Source: Lineus longissimus
Taxonomy: Eukaryota > Nemertea > Pilidiophora > Heteronemertea > Lineidae
Assembly: GCF_910592395.1 (NCBI RefSeq)
Contig: NC_088308.1
Coordinates: 4,898,001-4,962,000 of the forward strand
Length of the DNA: 64,000 bases
Reading direction: 5' to 3'
In this document: piece after piece, positions 1 through 12,842 of the stretch
How positions within the stretch are numbered: the stretch's first letter is position 1
Layout of the letters: every line of letters starts with the position of its first letter
Notes under the pieces: model-generated
Database searches by the model: none
The model's input: only the letters and a program-made list of their open reading frames with translations
What the model was told of the DNA's origin: nothing
Made by a program: the position numbers and the translations under genes

Positions 1-2590
1 AATCTATACCCATACCAGTACTGATGACGACGTCATCTTTTCCATCCTCATCAACATCAATGAGGCGAACACAGGACTCAGACGCTGAAAGGGATATATC
101 ACAACATGCAGTAACAAACATTACAACACTGTGCATGAAATAAGCCTGAGTGCATACAGCCAATCTATCTCTAGGGCCTCTCATTTCTGTTTCCAGCATC
201 CATGGACTCACTGCAGGAACATCTCAACACATATCTTTTAACATTTACAATAGTAAGAAGAACCTGAAAGTCGCTTGTGAACAATACATATATTTATTAC
301 AGAAAGAAAATCTGAATTTTCATGACCACAAAATGATGATACATACAATATAAAGGAGTTAGATTTCTACAGTGATATACTGGTAGAGAACACTATACAT
401 TATACATGATTTGTGATGTCTGTGAACAACAATATACATTGTAAATTGCCACATGTCACAAAATTTAAAAGGCAGAATGTGAAATCTTGTATGGTGACAG
501 TTATCTCTACAATAATGCCAATTCTCAAAAAGTGCATTCTACAGTGCTTTTTGTCTCAGCTTGCACTATGATTGACAATCTTTTCATGACCAATCTGCTC
601 CCAACATTCGGTTCTCAAAAGTTACCAAATACATAAAACTCTTGACAAACTCCAATATTCAAATAAAAAGAAACAGACAGCTGTCAATTGAACCAGTTAT
701 CGTCATTATAATCATCAACATCTCTCTGATAGTCAGCTGCTGTTTCCTTCCTGAACATTTTAAAGTGCTGATATTGTGATAAAGAGTTCTAACTCTTTCA
801 ATGCCGAACATATATAGTTTTTAATGCCAAGAACATACAAATAGCATGGCTCAGCCAGCTTGTGAAACTGAATGATTTTGACAGTAACATCGTGACCAAA
901 CTGTTGTCAGGATGACTAATTTGACACTGTACTTCTGCATAGTAGAGTACCTAAGTTAAAACACAGATATTTTAAAATTATCCATAGCTGTTCTTTAGAA
1001 AGAACTTCTGATATTGCACAAAATGATTATACCAATTACAAAGTATTTTACTTGCAGATCTCATGTCCCTAACCATGCTTTTAAAGTTCAAAGACCACAA
1101 CCAAGAGAAATGTTGATAGATTAATTCTTACCAAAACCCTTTCTTGAAAATGTCCATTGATCAGTTCTTTTATGAGTAGAATGCGGCTTCCCTGGTTTTT
1201 TGGATGGAGTCACTTGTTGGTCGTTTATCACCGGTGATGCAGTGCTTGGCTCCACTGTAATACTAGGAGTAAAATCTGTCGAGTTCAGGACAGTGGAGTT
1301 GAAGAGTTGTTCACTAGATAAGTTCAGTGAACCATGCGAACAGCACAGATTGTTCCATGGAATGGCAAAGACACAAATCAGAGTCACAAACACACAGATT
1401 ATCACAGATAACACAAAAATTAGTTTTCTCCTTGGCGTCCAAGGCTTTTTTTGAATCGTATCCAGGTCTGATCTCAGTGGTCGTGCCCCGAGATTTCTTA
1501 ATTCGATACTGTCACGCTGACCATTGGTCTGTGGCATATTAATACTTGTGAAGCCATTGTCTCGTAGGCCATCGTGGATATACAAGATGTCATCCTCATC
1601 TTCTTCATCTTCGCTGGCATCTTGCTGGGCAAGGGGAGAGTATTTTGTGCTGACTGAGGCTTTGCCTGAAACATGAAGATTTTACTATTGGTGGTGTTAT
1701 AAAAGTTAGGTCAAGGCAGTGGAAAGCAAAACAAATGCACCCACAGGCCTATGAGAAACAGCTGTCAGACTTAGACGAGAGGTCATCCTCGGAGACTAGG
1801 GTGAAAGTCTAAAAAAAAGACAGATTTTGTATCCTGTTACACATACTAGACTCAGCTATGCCACCAGTAGCACATACTCAATAGGTTGATTCATGCACAT
1901 GCATTTATAACCAAGCTGATGATGACACTTTTGACAATTTTGTCTGAACTTCTTTCACTGTTTCAGGCCGTCTGCCGATTTGAAGTCTTCAAAGGAATAT
2001 GGCAACTGTAAATGACTGGCTCAGGGCCTTGGCTGGGTGGGGTGTCACTCTGACTCTGCGTACAGTTCAACAGAACTGTCCGAACTGTTTATACATTTAT
2101 TGACTCTGCACAAGTCATCCGGTCCTTGTTCTAGGGGCCTAACTACAGAATAGCCGGGACAGTATAGTAGCTCTGTACATTATGTACACTCTGTGAGTCT
2201 GTCCCTCTGGCTCTGTACATTATGTACACATTCCTATCATTTAGCACAGAGTGTCCCGGGTATTCTGCAGTTGCTCCTTATTTTGTTTCAGTTTATCAAA
2301 ATATTATGTTAATTAACATAAATTGTATGTCATCTAACATGACATTTAGTTGACATTTCACCTTTTTTAGATCTGTCAGTGTCAGATTTTGTGACGAGTT
2401 TTCATGTTATTCGCCCTCCTTAACATGTACACCGTAGTCACCTTGACCTAGAAGTTATATTCGAAGGATGCTTTGATGTTTGTTCAACATTTTGAACGTG
2501 AAATACCAACGCGAAATTGCATGGGAGTGTTTTGATAACAGAAAACATCTCATTACCTTTGCGAATAAAATTTTTCACAGCATCCGCCAT
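1..2590 (-). CDS. FAM234 (ITFG3)-like type II membrane protein, 5' exons, truncated at window edge
   Basis: Three coding exons on the minus strand join in phase: 2590-2557, 1665-1132 and 84-1 (continuing off the left edge). The start is the ATG at 2590 in a good context (CAAAATGG); exon 1 ends at GTAATG, exon 2 follows a TTTCAG acceptor and ends at GTAAGA, and exon 3 follows CCCTTTCAG. The 217 visible residues begin MADAVKNFIRK, then an acidic stretch (DASEDEEDEDD), then a basic WTPRRK followed by one hydrophobic membrane segment (about residues 92-115). After it comes a Ser/Thr-rich stalk with several N-glycosylation sequons. Exon 3 reads RLIDVDEDGKDDVVIS, an FG-GAP/VCBS-type calcium-loop motif. 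A short cytoplasmic acidic N-terminus, one TM and extracellular FG-GAP repeats is the layout of FAM234A/B. Molecular function of the family is poorly known. Exons and frame are well supported; the family name is inference. Confidence 0.75.
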
Positions 2591-3413
2591 TTTGACCAGA
2601 GACGAATCACGTGACCAGGAACTAGAGAGGTTCAGAAATCCAAACAATACGTTAAGTAGGAGCTTCTTTTGGCAAACGCTGTGTGGCGCCACAGGTATCA
2701 CTTTATCTCTTGGTGATTCCAATGTTCATTGGAGACCTGCAGACGAAACATGCCGACGCAGCTGCGGTTGTTCCCCATATTTCAATGTTTCCATTCAATG
2801 GACAGTTAGTTTATAGAGAGACTTTTCAATAAGGGGCCACATACACACAGAAAAACGTGTCTATCTTTCAGTTGAGAAATCTGGCATTTTGCTATAAACT
2901 TGATCGATTGTCTGCTGAAGATTATAGAGCCTATCCCTAGATGCAGGACCTCGATCGATCGACAACAGCTTTCGGCATCTGTGCATTAGAGACAATAGTC
3001 TCAACCGCACCCACATTGACCACCTTCATCACCGACTACAGATTTGTCAATAATACTGTCATCCCACGGCATGCTCTGAGCAGAGGCCTAACATGACATT
3101 ACAATCAAAATCCACTAAGCCACACCAATAAATTAACAACAGTTTTTCGGCATCTGTTGCACGACAATGATGACTGCACCTAATATCGACACATCCCGGA
3201 GGATCATCGTCACACAATGACGTGGTCCATTGATCTTTTCCCCTTCATTATCTTTTCGATATAACTCCTTAGCCACAGATTGAAAAACGGCATTAGAGGT
3301 TAATTTGTCCCGAGGAACATTCCGGCCAAATCCACTAATCTTCTTTGGTTGAAATATTCTCGCCGAGATTTTATTTCACAGAAGAAACACGAACGTAATT
3401 GACGACCAGCCTC
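2591..3413. other. intergenic region between divergent genes, probable promoter side of the FAM234-like gene
   Basis: No recognisable exon on either strand. The region separates the minus-strand FAM234-like start (2590) from the plus-strand signal-peptide exon (3414), so it probably holds both 5' UTRs and promoters. Nothing more specific than short AT-rich stretches is visible. Confidence 0.5.
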
Positions 3414-5075
3414 ATGATAATAAGGTTACTGTATGGGCTTTTGGCCCTCGTGGCCTTGTGTCCTAACCCTGGCGTAGCTACTGTACCACCACCAACAACA
3501 ACAACATCAACACTAACAACAACAACATTACCAGGTAAGTGGTTTCGGTCTATTGTGATAAGGTTAGAAAGACATTAGACACTGCCCGAGTTCGACGTCC
3601 AAGTCAATTTAGTCCAAACTGAGCACAACGTTGGAGAGTTCAAGAGCGTCATGCTAACGCCAATACTAGGATACGACATTCTGAATGAATGAAACCATAA
3701 TCGTATTGTTTAGCGTAACAACGTTAACGTGATGATTTCTTAAACTCTCTATTCCAAAATGACGGTGTACAGGGTCTTGTGATTGGTGATTGATAGCCTA
3801 TCATAATTTGGTTAAGTTTAAAAGCCTACTCACCAAGACCTAGCTGTCACTTTGTAACAAAAATAAAAGGGATGACTCCCAGTGTATTCCTCAAGGAACT
3901 TTCACGGGATCAGCGGAGCTTCCAGCTTTCTCTGATGACAATTCTAGGGGGCATTTGTCCCACTTTAGGTACGCCTCTGGATGTTAGCTAGGCTTTTGAA
4001 ACGCAACTGATCAATCAATCGCTCAATCACAGGGCTTTGTGATGTTACTTGTGACCAGGACTGTCGGTTGAAGGTAGGTTAAACACTGTTTGTTTCGTGA
4101 GAAGGCAAGTCTCCTTTCCCCCACCTCTCCACACCATACCCAAATATCACCATCAGTAATCTATCAATCATTCATAATGATTCTTTTTTTCAGATTACAA
4201 GATTTTTACATACATATATCATTGCTTTTCAGATAACATAATTATTCAGATTATTTTTCCAGATTACATGATAAATCATTCTTTATCAGATTACAATAAA
4301 CAGTCATTTTCAGACTATTTTTATCTATTTTCCATTAGTTAGTGCCAGTTTTACACTTTGCCAAAAAAACTGTCAAAAAGGTAAGACGGGTGATGGTGGG
4401 AGAGCAAGGAAATAGCCTCTTCGTTTTGGTACCATTAGAACTCTTAAGATTGGTTTGAAGTATTTACATTTAACCACGGACTTCTTTACAATTCTATGTG
4501 TCCGTGATGTATAACGTGACAATTGTGCCTCTTATTAGTAGTTTGTTGCTCCAATCACAGGACACTATTATTTATCTCAGTGACAAGAAAAATCTATAGT
4601 GTTAAATTGACGTTATCGTAAGCGTTAGCGTGACCTTCTTTCAAAAATTCAGAAATTCAATTTTTATACAAGTCACGTGCATATACTGCTAACCGAATCT
4701 TCGATCCGTTTTCAGTTGAACTTCTCGACAAAACAATTGGAGACGTTTTCCTGAAGATCAAGTGACATGCCCACTGTTGCATAAGTAAGCAGGGAATGCG
4801 CCAATTTAAAGTCCTTGGACTGAAATAACAAGGTAATTTCCATCCATCCAAAATTGGTCGCTTGAGGACACAGTCACAACCAGAATGCAGGGACAGTTCA
4901 CTTTCAGTCGATTCGCGAAACCCTCATCCGCCACTAATAACACTCCTCTCTGGCTTGACCTTCGACAAACCAACACCAAACATGATACCCTTGTAATGTA
5001 GCCAGTTTCATCATTTCTCCTTCAGCTCCGTATCCACCGTATCAGCGACGTGACTGCATCATGGATGGAGCATAA
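3414..5075 (+). CDS. candidate small secreted Thr-rich peptide, two exons
   Basis: Exon 1 (3414-3534) begins MIIRLLYGLLALVALCPNPG, a textbook signal peptide with a likely cleavage site after PGVA. It continues into PPP and two Thr runs and ends at a perfect donor (CCAG/GTAAGT at 3535). A candidate exon 2 (5026-5075) follows a good pyrimidine tract and TTCAG. It matches the phase (1+2) and adds PYPPYQRRDCIMDGA before a TAA, giving 56 residues in all. The intron would be 1491 nt. The Thr-rich linker looks mucin-like. No homologue is recognised. Exon 1 is the stronger part; the true downstream exons could lie elsewhere, in which case the protein is longer. It is divergent from the FAM234-like gene. 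Confidence 0.42.
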
Positions 5076-6722
5076 AAACAGCGCTGTGGGTGATTTGGGG
5101 TGCGATTCCAACATCATGCTATTATGTTAGGGGAAGCAATCAGGCTGCAACTGCTGCGTCAATTGATATAAGATGGATTTTTTCTCAGAGAGAAATGGGA
5201 GATTTGGCACTGACTGCATTGAATATCAAAAAGCGAGGCTGCCTCAGAATGAGACAAAAATGTAGCGCTGTGGATAGCCCATCATGCAAGTTTTTAAAAT
5301 ACCAAACAGCGAAGGTATAACCCTCCAATTTTCTTTGTATTGTTAAACATTGTCTGTATATATCGTTTATGATAAAAAGAACTTAAAAAAACAGTATCAC
5401 TCGTATTTTTCGGCCGGCTTTGCTAGCCAGGCGGACCCTCGATGTAACGATCGTATAGTCCCATCAAGCTGTCGTTCAGTGTTCCAAACCAATGTGGGGT
5501 TACACCGGATCCACTCTTGACGATATCAAAGGAGAAGTCAGAGACTCAGAAAAGAACAAAATAATGGAACACATTTTACCTAATTTCCGCCGTCAAGGGA
5601 ATTTTATCCATTGGACGTTATAAATTGCTCGGCTACGGGCAAGGTCAGCTGCGGAGAAGTTGTTTGACCCGTTTGTCTCCAAGCCATTTAGTTCAGAGAT
5701 TGCTTCGGGTTTTTTTAGGGTGAATGAATAATTAGCGATAACAAATGGCGGTTCCAAGCATTTTTTAATTCTGACCTGATGTAAAATGTCTCAAATTGGT
5801 AATTTACATGTATAGGGAACGGCAACAAGGGATTACTGCGATATTGACCGGGTTTTTTTAAAAGTGATCATCACCAATCTGGCTTTCCACCAAGCTTTAA
5901 AATGCTAATACTGAAGAAATGTAACATATTCTCAAACAAAATAGGAATTAGACAGAAACTTAAAGTATATACCCTTAAAATCGAATCCGCATATTCTGAT
6001 TAAGATGCTGCGTTGCCTTTCGGAGAACTTTATATGATTAGACGGTTTTTTCTGGCCCTGCAGTATATAGGCTACTGAAATGTGGAGATATGAATCCATT
6101 CGAATGTGCATACATGTTATGGACGCCTCAGTGCGAACAAACGACTGCTTTACCTCTCGCTTATTGGGCGCACCTCGAGTTCTTCTATCTTAATGTAATA
6201 ACCAACACTGAGAATGATTCGGCACTCACTTTGTCGGAGGAGTATAACGGCAACTCTGGCGAGGCGATGCAAAAGTGCTCGTAAATAAGTTCGGAATGAG
6301 AAGTGAAATCACAAAGAGCAGTTGGCGATAGTGTCGTGGGCGGCATGATGGCTGGCATGGGAGTAAACGAGGAGAAGCCAATAATATAGGAATCTCATAA
6401 CGGTCACCTAATAAAATACCGTTTTACCTGAGTCAGCTTGTTATTCTGACATAATCTTCACAAATAGGGGAAACTGCCAGTGGGATGGATTTCGAGTCAT
6501 GGCTGGGACTGAAAATGCGAGTTGTTTATCGACTGGAATGGCATGTTAGTGCAGGATGCCCTCTATCACCTCACACCAACCACGACCACCTTGGATCTCG
6601 AATTCAACATCTGGCGATCTGAAGCTTGTGTGAAATAAAAATGTCGCTCAATTTCACACAAGGTTCATATCGACATAGCCTGGCTATTAGACACAAGAAA
6701 ATCTCCTCCTTAACATAAAAAA
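5076..6722. other. intergenic, nothing recognised
   Basis: Short open frames occur but none has a family motif, convincing splice signals or codon bias. No repeat was recognised here. Confidence 0.4.
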
Positions 6723-6796
6723 ACCTCTGTGGTTCAACGGTTAGAATGCTAGACTTTCGATCCGGAGGTCTCTGGTTCGACTCCCCATGTATCCGC
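6723..6796 (+). pseudogene. tRNA-like sequence (pseudo-tRNA or SINE head)
   Basis: A good A box (TGGTTCAACGG, 6730-6740) and a perfect B box (GGTTCGACTCC, 6774-6784) lie at tRNA spacing. The anticodon loop reads CTTTCGA, which would give anticodon TTC (Glu) with a four-of-five paired stem. The acceptor and T stems pair poorly, so a functional tRNA is unlikely. It is followed by a T-rich, then ATT-rich tail, as in tRNA-derived SINEs or retroposed pseudo-tRNAs. Confidence 0.5.
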
Positions 6797-6800
6797 AGCA

Positions 6801-6884
6801 TTTTTTTATCTTCATTTATTTTTTTCTATCATTCATGTATACATATAGTATCATAAGTATTATTATTATCATTATAATTTTTGA
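6801..6884. repeat. T-rich / ATT simple repeat
   Basis: Runs of T followed by TATTATTATTATC-type triplets directly after the tRNA-like sequence; possibly its 3' tail. Confidence 0.5.
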
Positions 6885-9854
6885 TCTTGAAATCCCTGAA
6901 CCCGAACTTTACAGACTCAAGTACACACTGGTTTCAGACTGCAACGAATATCTCACCAAAACTGAATGTAACTGTAGAATTTCCTAGACATGTCCAAAAC
7001 CACCTCACAGCACATCCGGAAATCGTTATAAGTGATCATCATTTAGTCTCTTGCTACATTGAGGAGGCGCATGGAGGGTAATAGGCACATTTTCCTCCTG
7101 GTCACTTACCGCGAAATGTGACAGCCGGCTAATGAGCGATGCCACGAGGGTATTACAAACATTCGGTAATCACCAGTTAGTGTTGGGGAAAAGACTTAAC
7201 AAATACGATAACAACTAGACTACAGGTGATAAAGAACATTGATGGCGCGGTTGATCATGCAATATGATAGTTAGGGCAAGTCTGGGTCGACTTTAGATAA
7301 TTTTTTTCTGACCTAATGCTATTGCAGTGCTTAACCTTCTTTGTCGACTTCAGTGCCCTATTTTCTGCTTGCAAATAAACATCCCATTCCAAAAAAGTTG
7401 AATATCCCAACTGATGTGTTGTACTCAAAGCAACGGAAGCGCAGACTTGAGGCTCAATATTACTGACATAACACTTTTTTTCGACTGAATTTTCCTGAAG
7501 AATATTGAAATATCTAGAGTTCATCCGACACAATTCGGAATTTTCACTATCAGCGACTTTACACTAACGCCCTCCTTCTTTGGGTTGATGTTCCTTAGCC
7601 GGCGTCACGACCAGAGCGATGCTGCCACACCTCCACGACAGACAATAGATTTGGTTGCCAACAACGGATCTCCAGAAAAGAAACAATGCATCAGACTCTG
7701 ACATTTCCGTGTCTTGTCCCAGAACCACTTTATAAGATGTTGCCTTTCAAATAACATTGCTATAAGAGTAAACTGTTCGCCGTATTTATAGTAAAGTAAA
7801 CTGTAAAACATTCCTTCTGGCAAGTTCTTGTACATGTACCAAGGCTGGTACCGCATGGCTTTTTGTTGTAGCTTACATATTCGCACTTATGATATCAGCT
7901 GCTTATGAAGACAAAAGTAGGAGAATACATGTATATATGAGCTGAGAAAGCTACATGTGTAAAGCGCAAAAAAGAAGAGACAACGTCGATGCTTTTTAAC
8001 TTTGGGATTAGAGTATACATGTACATTAATTTCCTTTTTTTACTCATCCTTTGAAAGCTTTTTAAAGTGACTTCTGACTGTTTCGGATCATTTTAAAGCT
8101 TAAAAAGAAGGATGCTATACTGTGGCTAAAGAAGCTGAGTGCATTCCGCAACATTTGAGAACATCTTTCTCGGGGGCCATTGGCTGGGATTTGGTGGTCA
8201 ATGCTAAAAACAGGATTACCGCCAGGAGACGGATAGTCTGGATTTTAAGGATAAGTAACCTATAATCCGGAGTTATATCCATCTTACCCCATTCAGGTTG
8301 AGAAGGCTAAGAGATAGCGATGAATGAAGTACCAGCGCTAAGCTGGACGCTTGACAAGTGATTCCATTTTCTACGACAATTTTTCCAAGTTCCAGACATG
8401 GTCAAAAGAGCCGTACAAAATGTCATCACAAGAGGCTGCCGTACTAATCCGAGGAAATGGGAGCAAATGCATTGTAAATCACTGGAGAATGTCGTGAAAA
8501 ATATGTCAGTATCGATTATTGCTGATGTCGAATTGCCACTTTGTCACTGAAAAAATTTACCAATTCTTCGAAAGGGGAAGTCTTTTTATCAGTCTGTTTG
8601 CAAGGAATTATCTGAGCTGGTCGTGTTGTCCTGAAGTTGATTTGTCCGGGTACAAAAGGCCATGTACAGTTTCCCTCAACGTTGTCTCCGGAGATGGCGT
8701 CTGTCGCCACCCGACGAATGACGCTATAAATATCTTATTAAAACAGATGAACATGAATAACTTCTGCTTCGCGAGCAATTTCACAAATATGTCATAAAAT
8801 TTCATTAAGGCAAAAGTATAGCATTGTTGATGAGTTTGTCATCGATTGATCATGAAATTGATTATGAAGGCAGACTTGAAGATAACCTTGGGCTTCAGGG
8901 CAATTCCAATGCTTCCAACGAAAACGATTAGGTTATATAAGTATGAGGATCAGGTTAAGAGGCAGAGGATGGGGAGGGCGAAGCTTCTTTCGACATTAAA
9001 TGACCTTACGTGTGTTAACGTTTGGGACGATCATTATAAAGCCCCTTTTCGATCCTTCCTCATTACTTTTCCCGTTATGTATGTATAAATGACCGCCTCT
9101 TAACTAAGGCACCTTGCCCCATCAGCAGTTTCAAAAAGCTAATCAGCAGATCCAAATCCTGCCTGTGGCAGTCCGTGATAACGACATGATGGGGTGTTAT
9201 CCTAATCAAAGCACACCTTGCCTTGTCATGAACACCGTGTACAATAATTGGCTCCCACGTGCCAAGTTTCTAGAAGTTGTAACGGTATGCAAACAACGTG
9301 TTGCCAATTGAATATGAAAAACAACTCGGTCGTATTTTTACATGGTCAAACATTAAGAAAATGATAAATGTGCCATGATAAATGCCAGTCCATATCAAGC
9401 ATTATTAAAGACTAGCCTTTTTGTTCTTTACCCATTCCTTATCTCTGCACCTCTCAGGCCTAATAGGCGGCATCTTGACCTTTCAAAACTGCGCTCGGGA
9501 TGCAGTTCTATGGAATCTTCTGTCACATATTTACCGAAAGTAACCTAAGTTGGTGATATTTAATGCAATGTGCTAACAGCCGTCGATTTGTGATACTGGA
9601 GACAGACAAACGTTCATTGGTCATCTGATCGGATATGATGTGCCGAGCCAACATCTGTTTAATTGGAAGTCATCATTGAACCGGGTATGCTGTCAATCAC
9701 AGCATCAACGACAATTAACGATTCGGACAACAGCAACTACTGTAAACCGCCAAATTTGCGTGGGCGTTTTGGTTTTCGTGGATTTGGTGAATAACGTCAA
9801 TAGACTACAGCAGTAGATTTCACTTTCACAATGAAAAACTGTCACAAAACCGTA
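6885..9854. other. intergenic, nothing recognised
   Basis: Only short open frames of random character. Several TACATGTA palindromes occur (for example near 7830 and 8017). Confidence 0.4.
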
Positions 9855-9950
9855 CGATGATGATGATAACCCGAAATATGATGGTGATGGTGAAGGTGAT
9901 GATGATGACGGCAACTCGAAATGTAAAGATGACGACGACGATGATGACAC
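9855..9950. repeat. imperfect GAT/GAC trinucleotide microsatellite
   Basis: Clusters of GATGATGAT and GACGACGAC interrupted by unique bases. The Ser-rich minus-strand frame over it is a product of the repeat and not a gene. Confidence 0.8.
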
Positions 9951-10659
9951 CACGCTTTTGAAATCATCCAAACGGTTGATTCTAAAGGCACTGAACAAAC
10001 GCAGATCGGAGAAATCAACAAACTTTTAATTCGTTAATATGTAAATGGAAAGCCGTCTGCCAATAAAGTAGCTTTTAATAGTATCGTGATAAGGCTGAGT
10101 TGATGGTGATCAGGGACTTTAATGATTTAACGAAATTGCTAATGGGGAAAAAGATGGCAATGCGAATAATAGTAATGATGATGAGATGATGAAACGTGGA
10201 AGGATATTAAGGACATTATGTGACTAATTGATGTAAAGTCTTTTTTTAAAAAAAAATGCTTACTCGGGTGTTTAACCCTTTATAGGACTTGAGATGTATC
10301 AGGAAATGCGGTCATGGCTTATTGCCTGAGAAAAAAAGGTTATGCATATCTTTATGGCGGTAGTTGTTATCCCTTTCACAATTTCGAATCCATATCAAAT
10401 AATGTAAACTGCGGCATCATCCGCACAAACTATATACATGTATGTATATATTGTTGTTTCACCGACCTTCAGGCCAGATAAATTGGTTGTAAATTAACTG
10501 TGTTTATGGGATAGTGGCTAGCAAACTGTACCATTCCGTTGAGAAATTATCCCATTGTTTTGCGGTTGACTATAAACATCTCCTTAATCACCGCGGATCG
10601 GGAATTGGTCTGTGGGTTGCTGGTCTCCCGGAAAGATAAACCACTGGCTCCGTATAACG

Positions 10660-10825
10660 TTCCAAGTCTGAATAATTGTGCGTATACTACGTCCATGTTG
10701 ATCCGGTTCCGACCTATTAAATTGTTTCTATTCACAACCAGCCAGGTGTGAATAGAAACAATTCAACTAAATACGAACTCAATCTATTCGGACGTAGTCT
10801 ACACACTTGTTCAGATTTAGGCGGA
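10660..10825. repeat. palindromic hairpin element (MITE-like)
   Basis: The centre is a perfect 17-bp inverted repeat (AATTGTTTCTATTCACA and its complement) around a 10-nt loop at about 10741. Outside it the arms stay complementary with mismatches: ACTACGTCC near 10688 pairs with GGACGTAGT near 10790, and the similarity continues a further 20 bp on each side. Arms are therefore about 75 bp. Such a long decaying palindrome with no coding content is typical of a MITE; no clear target-site duplication was found. Confidence 0.6.
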
Positions 10826-11479
10826 CATCGTTGATGGGATGGGTGTACCAGAGACTTCACTCTCGGATTCCTCACATGCGTAAGATCGTGTTCACCTTCC
10901 CCCGGTCTCACCCGGATGGCAGGCAGGTGTCAGTACCCGGACTCAGTCCTCGACAATGGAAAACTTGTGTTAGATTAAGAGAAGGATTGGGCATAAGTTG
11001 TCACCGCTATGGTCGTGAAGGGGAAAGTGCGCCGACGCTGTAGCCCACCAGTATAACCACTTTCCTATTTCAAAGGAGTAGTTCTCTCATGAGACCAATT
11101 TAGTCTGGATAAAGGCGTGCGTTTAGCTTGTGGGGCTTCTTTCAAGTTACCACCATGTCGATTGGTCTGGCCGCATTGGCTAAGAACTATATACTCTAGG
11201 TGGTCAGGCCGGGTTAGACCGCGCGGATAGCGCTCGAATTACAATATACACCATATTCCCATAACAGCAATTAGTCCAAGACCAGTTCATAAATAAATCA
11301 TTTATTGAATTGATGAGGTACTTTGCGTATCATGGTATCCGATAGATTTATAGTCGGCATGTCATTTTGATACCACAAGGGACTTGGGCCTTGAGAGCAT
11401 TATAACGGCATCCAAGGGTAAAGTTAATACTCTCATCAAGTCAGGCAAATGGAATACGTGATCTTCGGAAATGTCTACT
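10826..11479. other. intergenic, nothing recognised
   Basis: A short frame at 10807-11043 is somewhat GC-rich but carries no recognisable motif or splice context. Confidence 0.35.
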
Positions 11480-11640
11480 AGACTACCCCTGGGGCCCCAG
11501 TTTGATTCCCTATACCTGTACACTTAGGTAGACAGGGTGACTGTCTTCGACATCGCAGGTTTCATGTGGGGTCTCCGGTCTCCTCCTAATTTACATTACA
11601 AATTGCCCAAGATTGTTTCTAGTTCTAATGTCCCTCTGAG
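11480..11640 (+). mobile_element. fossil tRNA-derived SINE, copy A
   Basis: A degenerate B-box-like GTTTGATTCCC lies near 11510. It is followed by a body containing GACTGTCTTCGACATCG and GGGGTCTCCGGTCTCCTCCT, then TTTACATTACAAATTGCCCA. The same order of blocks occurs in inverted orientation at 34.1 kb, and the tail block also at 12.75 kb, so this is a dispersed family and not unique DNA. Divergence between copies looks like roughly a quarter of sites, so it is old. Confidence 0.55.
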
Positions 11641-12744
11641 CTCTCAACTCAATACTAGTCAACTTCATATTTATCCCTTTCTTCATTCAGCATCAGCGGC
11701 GACCTAGAGAAGATTACTAAACTCATTTCCCTCAGCTGGGACGATGCACATAACCAATCTGATCACAATCTTGACAAGAGGATCAAGCAATCTAAACCCT
11801 ATTTCTGCCTCAGGGGCGGTATCACAAATATGTCAGCTGTCGGCTAAGTATCGTAACATGTTGAAATTATATTTGATTCAGAAATGGATGCCTTGAGCAA
11901 CATTCGACATCGAGATGACGGCATGGCGTGGATTCTCACGGATGGAATTTAAGATGGGGATCCTCTTAAAACAAACAGTGAAATGTATTTTTCTTTGGAT
12001 CACCAGAATATTTCTTTTATTGAAAGTTCCCAGTGCCTTTTTGTCGATTTCCTTCAACAAAATGGGCAAAAACCACAGTGGGTCGGGCCAACGGAGAATG
12101 TGATAAGAAAGCCAACAACATGGTATTTTCCCGTTGTACCTTCTTGCAATGGCATCCAGAATCAGAATCTCATATACAATTTGCATACAATTATCAAACC
12201 AGCTACGCCTACAATCATAAAACCAGCTACGCATATTTATGTACTCTATCATATGACCTTCATCTCCAGCACAAGCACAACACGATTATGACAAATCAAA
12301 GACCACGACCTGGATTTACCATCATCTGATTTGTCTTAATTGAACTTGGAGGTTGTGACTGAGAGGGCAATCAAATCTATTCCTGTGTCACTTTTGTACT
12401 AACATCAGATCAAACAGTCATCAATCATGGCGACTGGATGTGATTGATGGTGGATGCAGGGGTAAGCACATTACTAACTCGAAAAAACATTGATTACCAA
12501 TCGAGATCGATAGGTTTGCCTGTTGAATTGTCTTTTGACAAGCACCTTTGAAGGTAAACTAAGTTGTAGAGTTTTCTTCTCTAAGATTGGCCTTTAACCA
12601 ACAGCTTTAGAATAGGTAAACTGTCATCGATTGGTGCGAAATATGCTTCCTTGGTAGACTGGAGCAGGTCGAAGAAGATTCTGTCTGTCAGCACGGCGAA
12701 AAAGGCAGAACCGATGTTCAATTTATCACCAGTTATATCGATCT
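11641..12744. other. intergenic, nothing recognised
   Basis: Contains a short tandem duplication around 12190-12236 (ACCAGCTACGC repeated). Open frames overlapping it on both strands lack any family signature. Confidence 0.35.
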
Positions 12745-12842
12745 GAAATCGTGGGTTCGATTCGGAGTCAGACAACTTGATGATTTGGGTATCAGGTTTC
12801 CTCCTGCTTTGCTTTACAAATGTCCCAACATTGTTGCCTCTT
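12745..12842 (+). mobile_element. fossil SINE fragment, copy C
   Basis: A good B box (GGGTTCGATTC) near 12752 is followed by AGGTTTCCTCCTGC and then TTTACAAATGTCCCAACATTG. These match the tail blocks of the copy at 11.5 kb in the same order. The 5' tRNA-like head is not recognisable. The minus-strand 118-codon frame across it is partly made of this repeat. Confidence 0.5.

Noticed and set aside
6723-6796. Functional tRNA gene
   Set aside because: A and B boxes are good but acceptor and T stems do not pair.
9705-9998. Ser-rich minus-strand frame
   Set aside because: Antisense translation of the GAT/GAC microsatellite.
11878-12252. 124-codon minus-strand frame
   Set aside because: Overlaps frames on the other strand of equal length and a small tandem duplication; random AT-rich composition.
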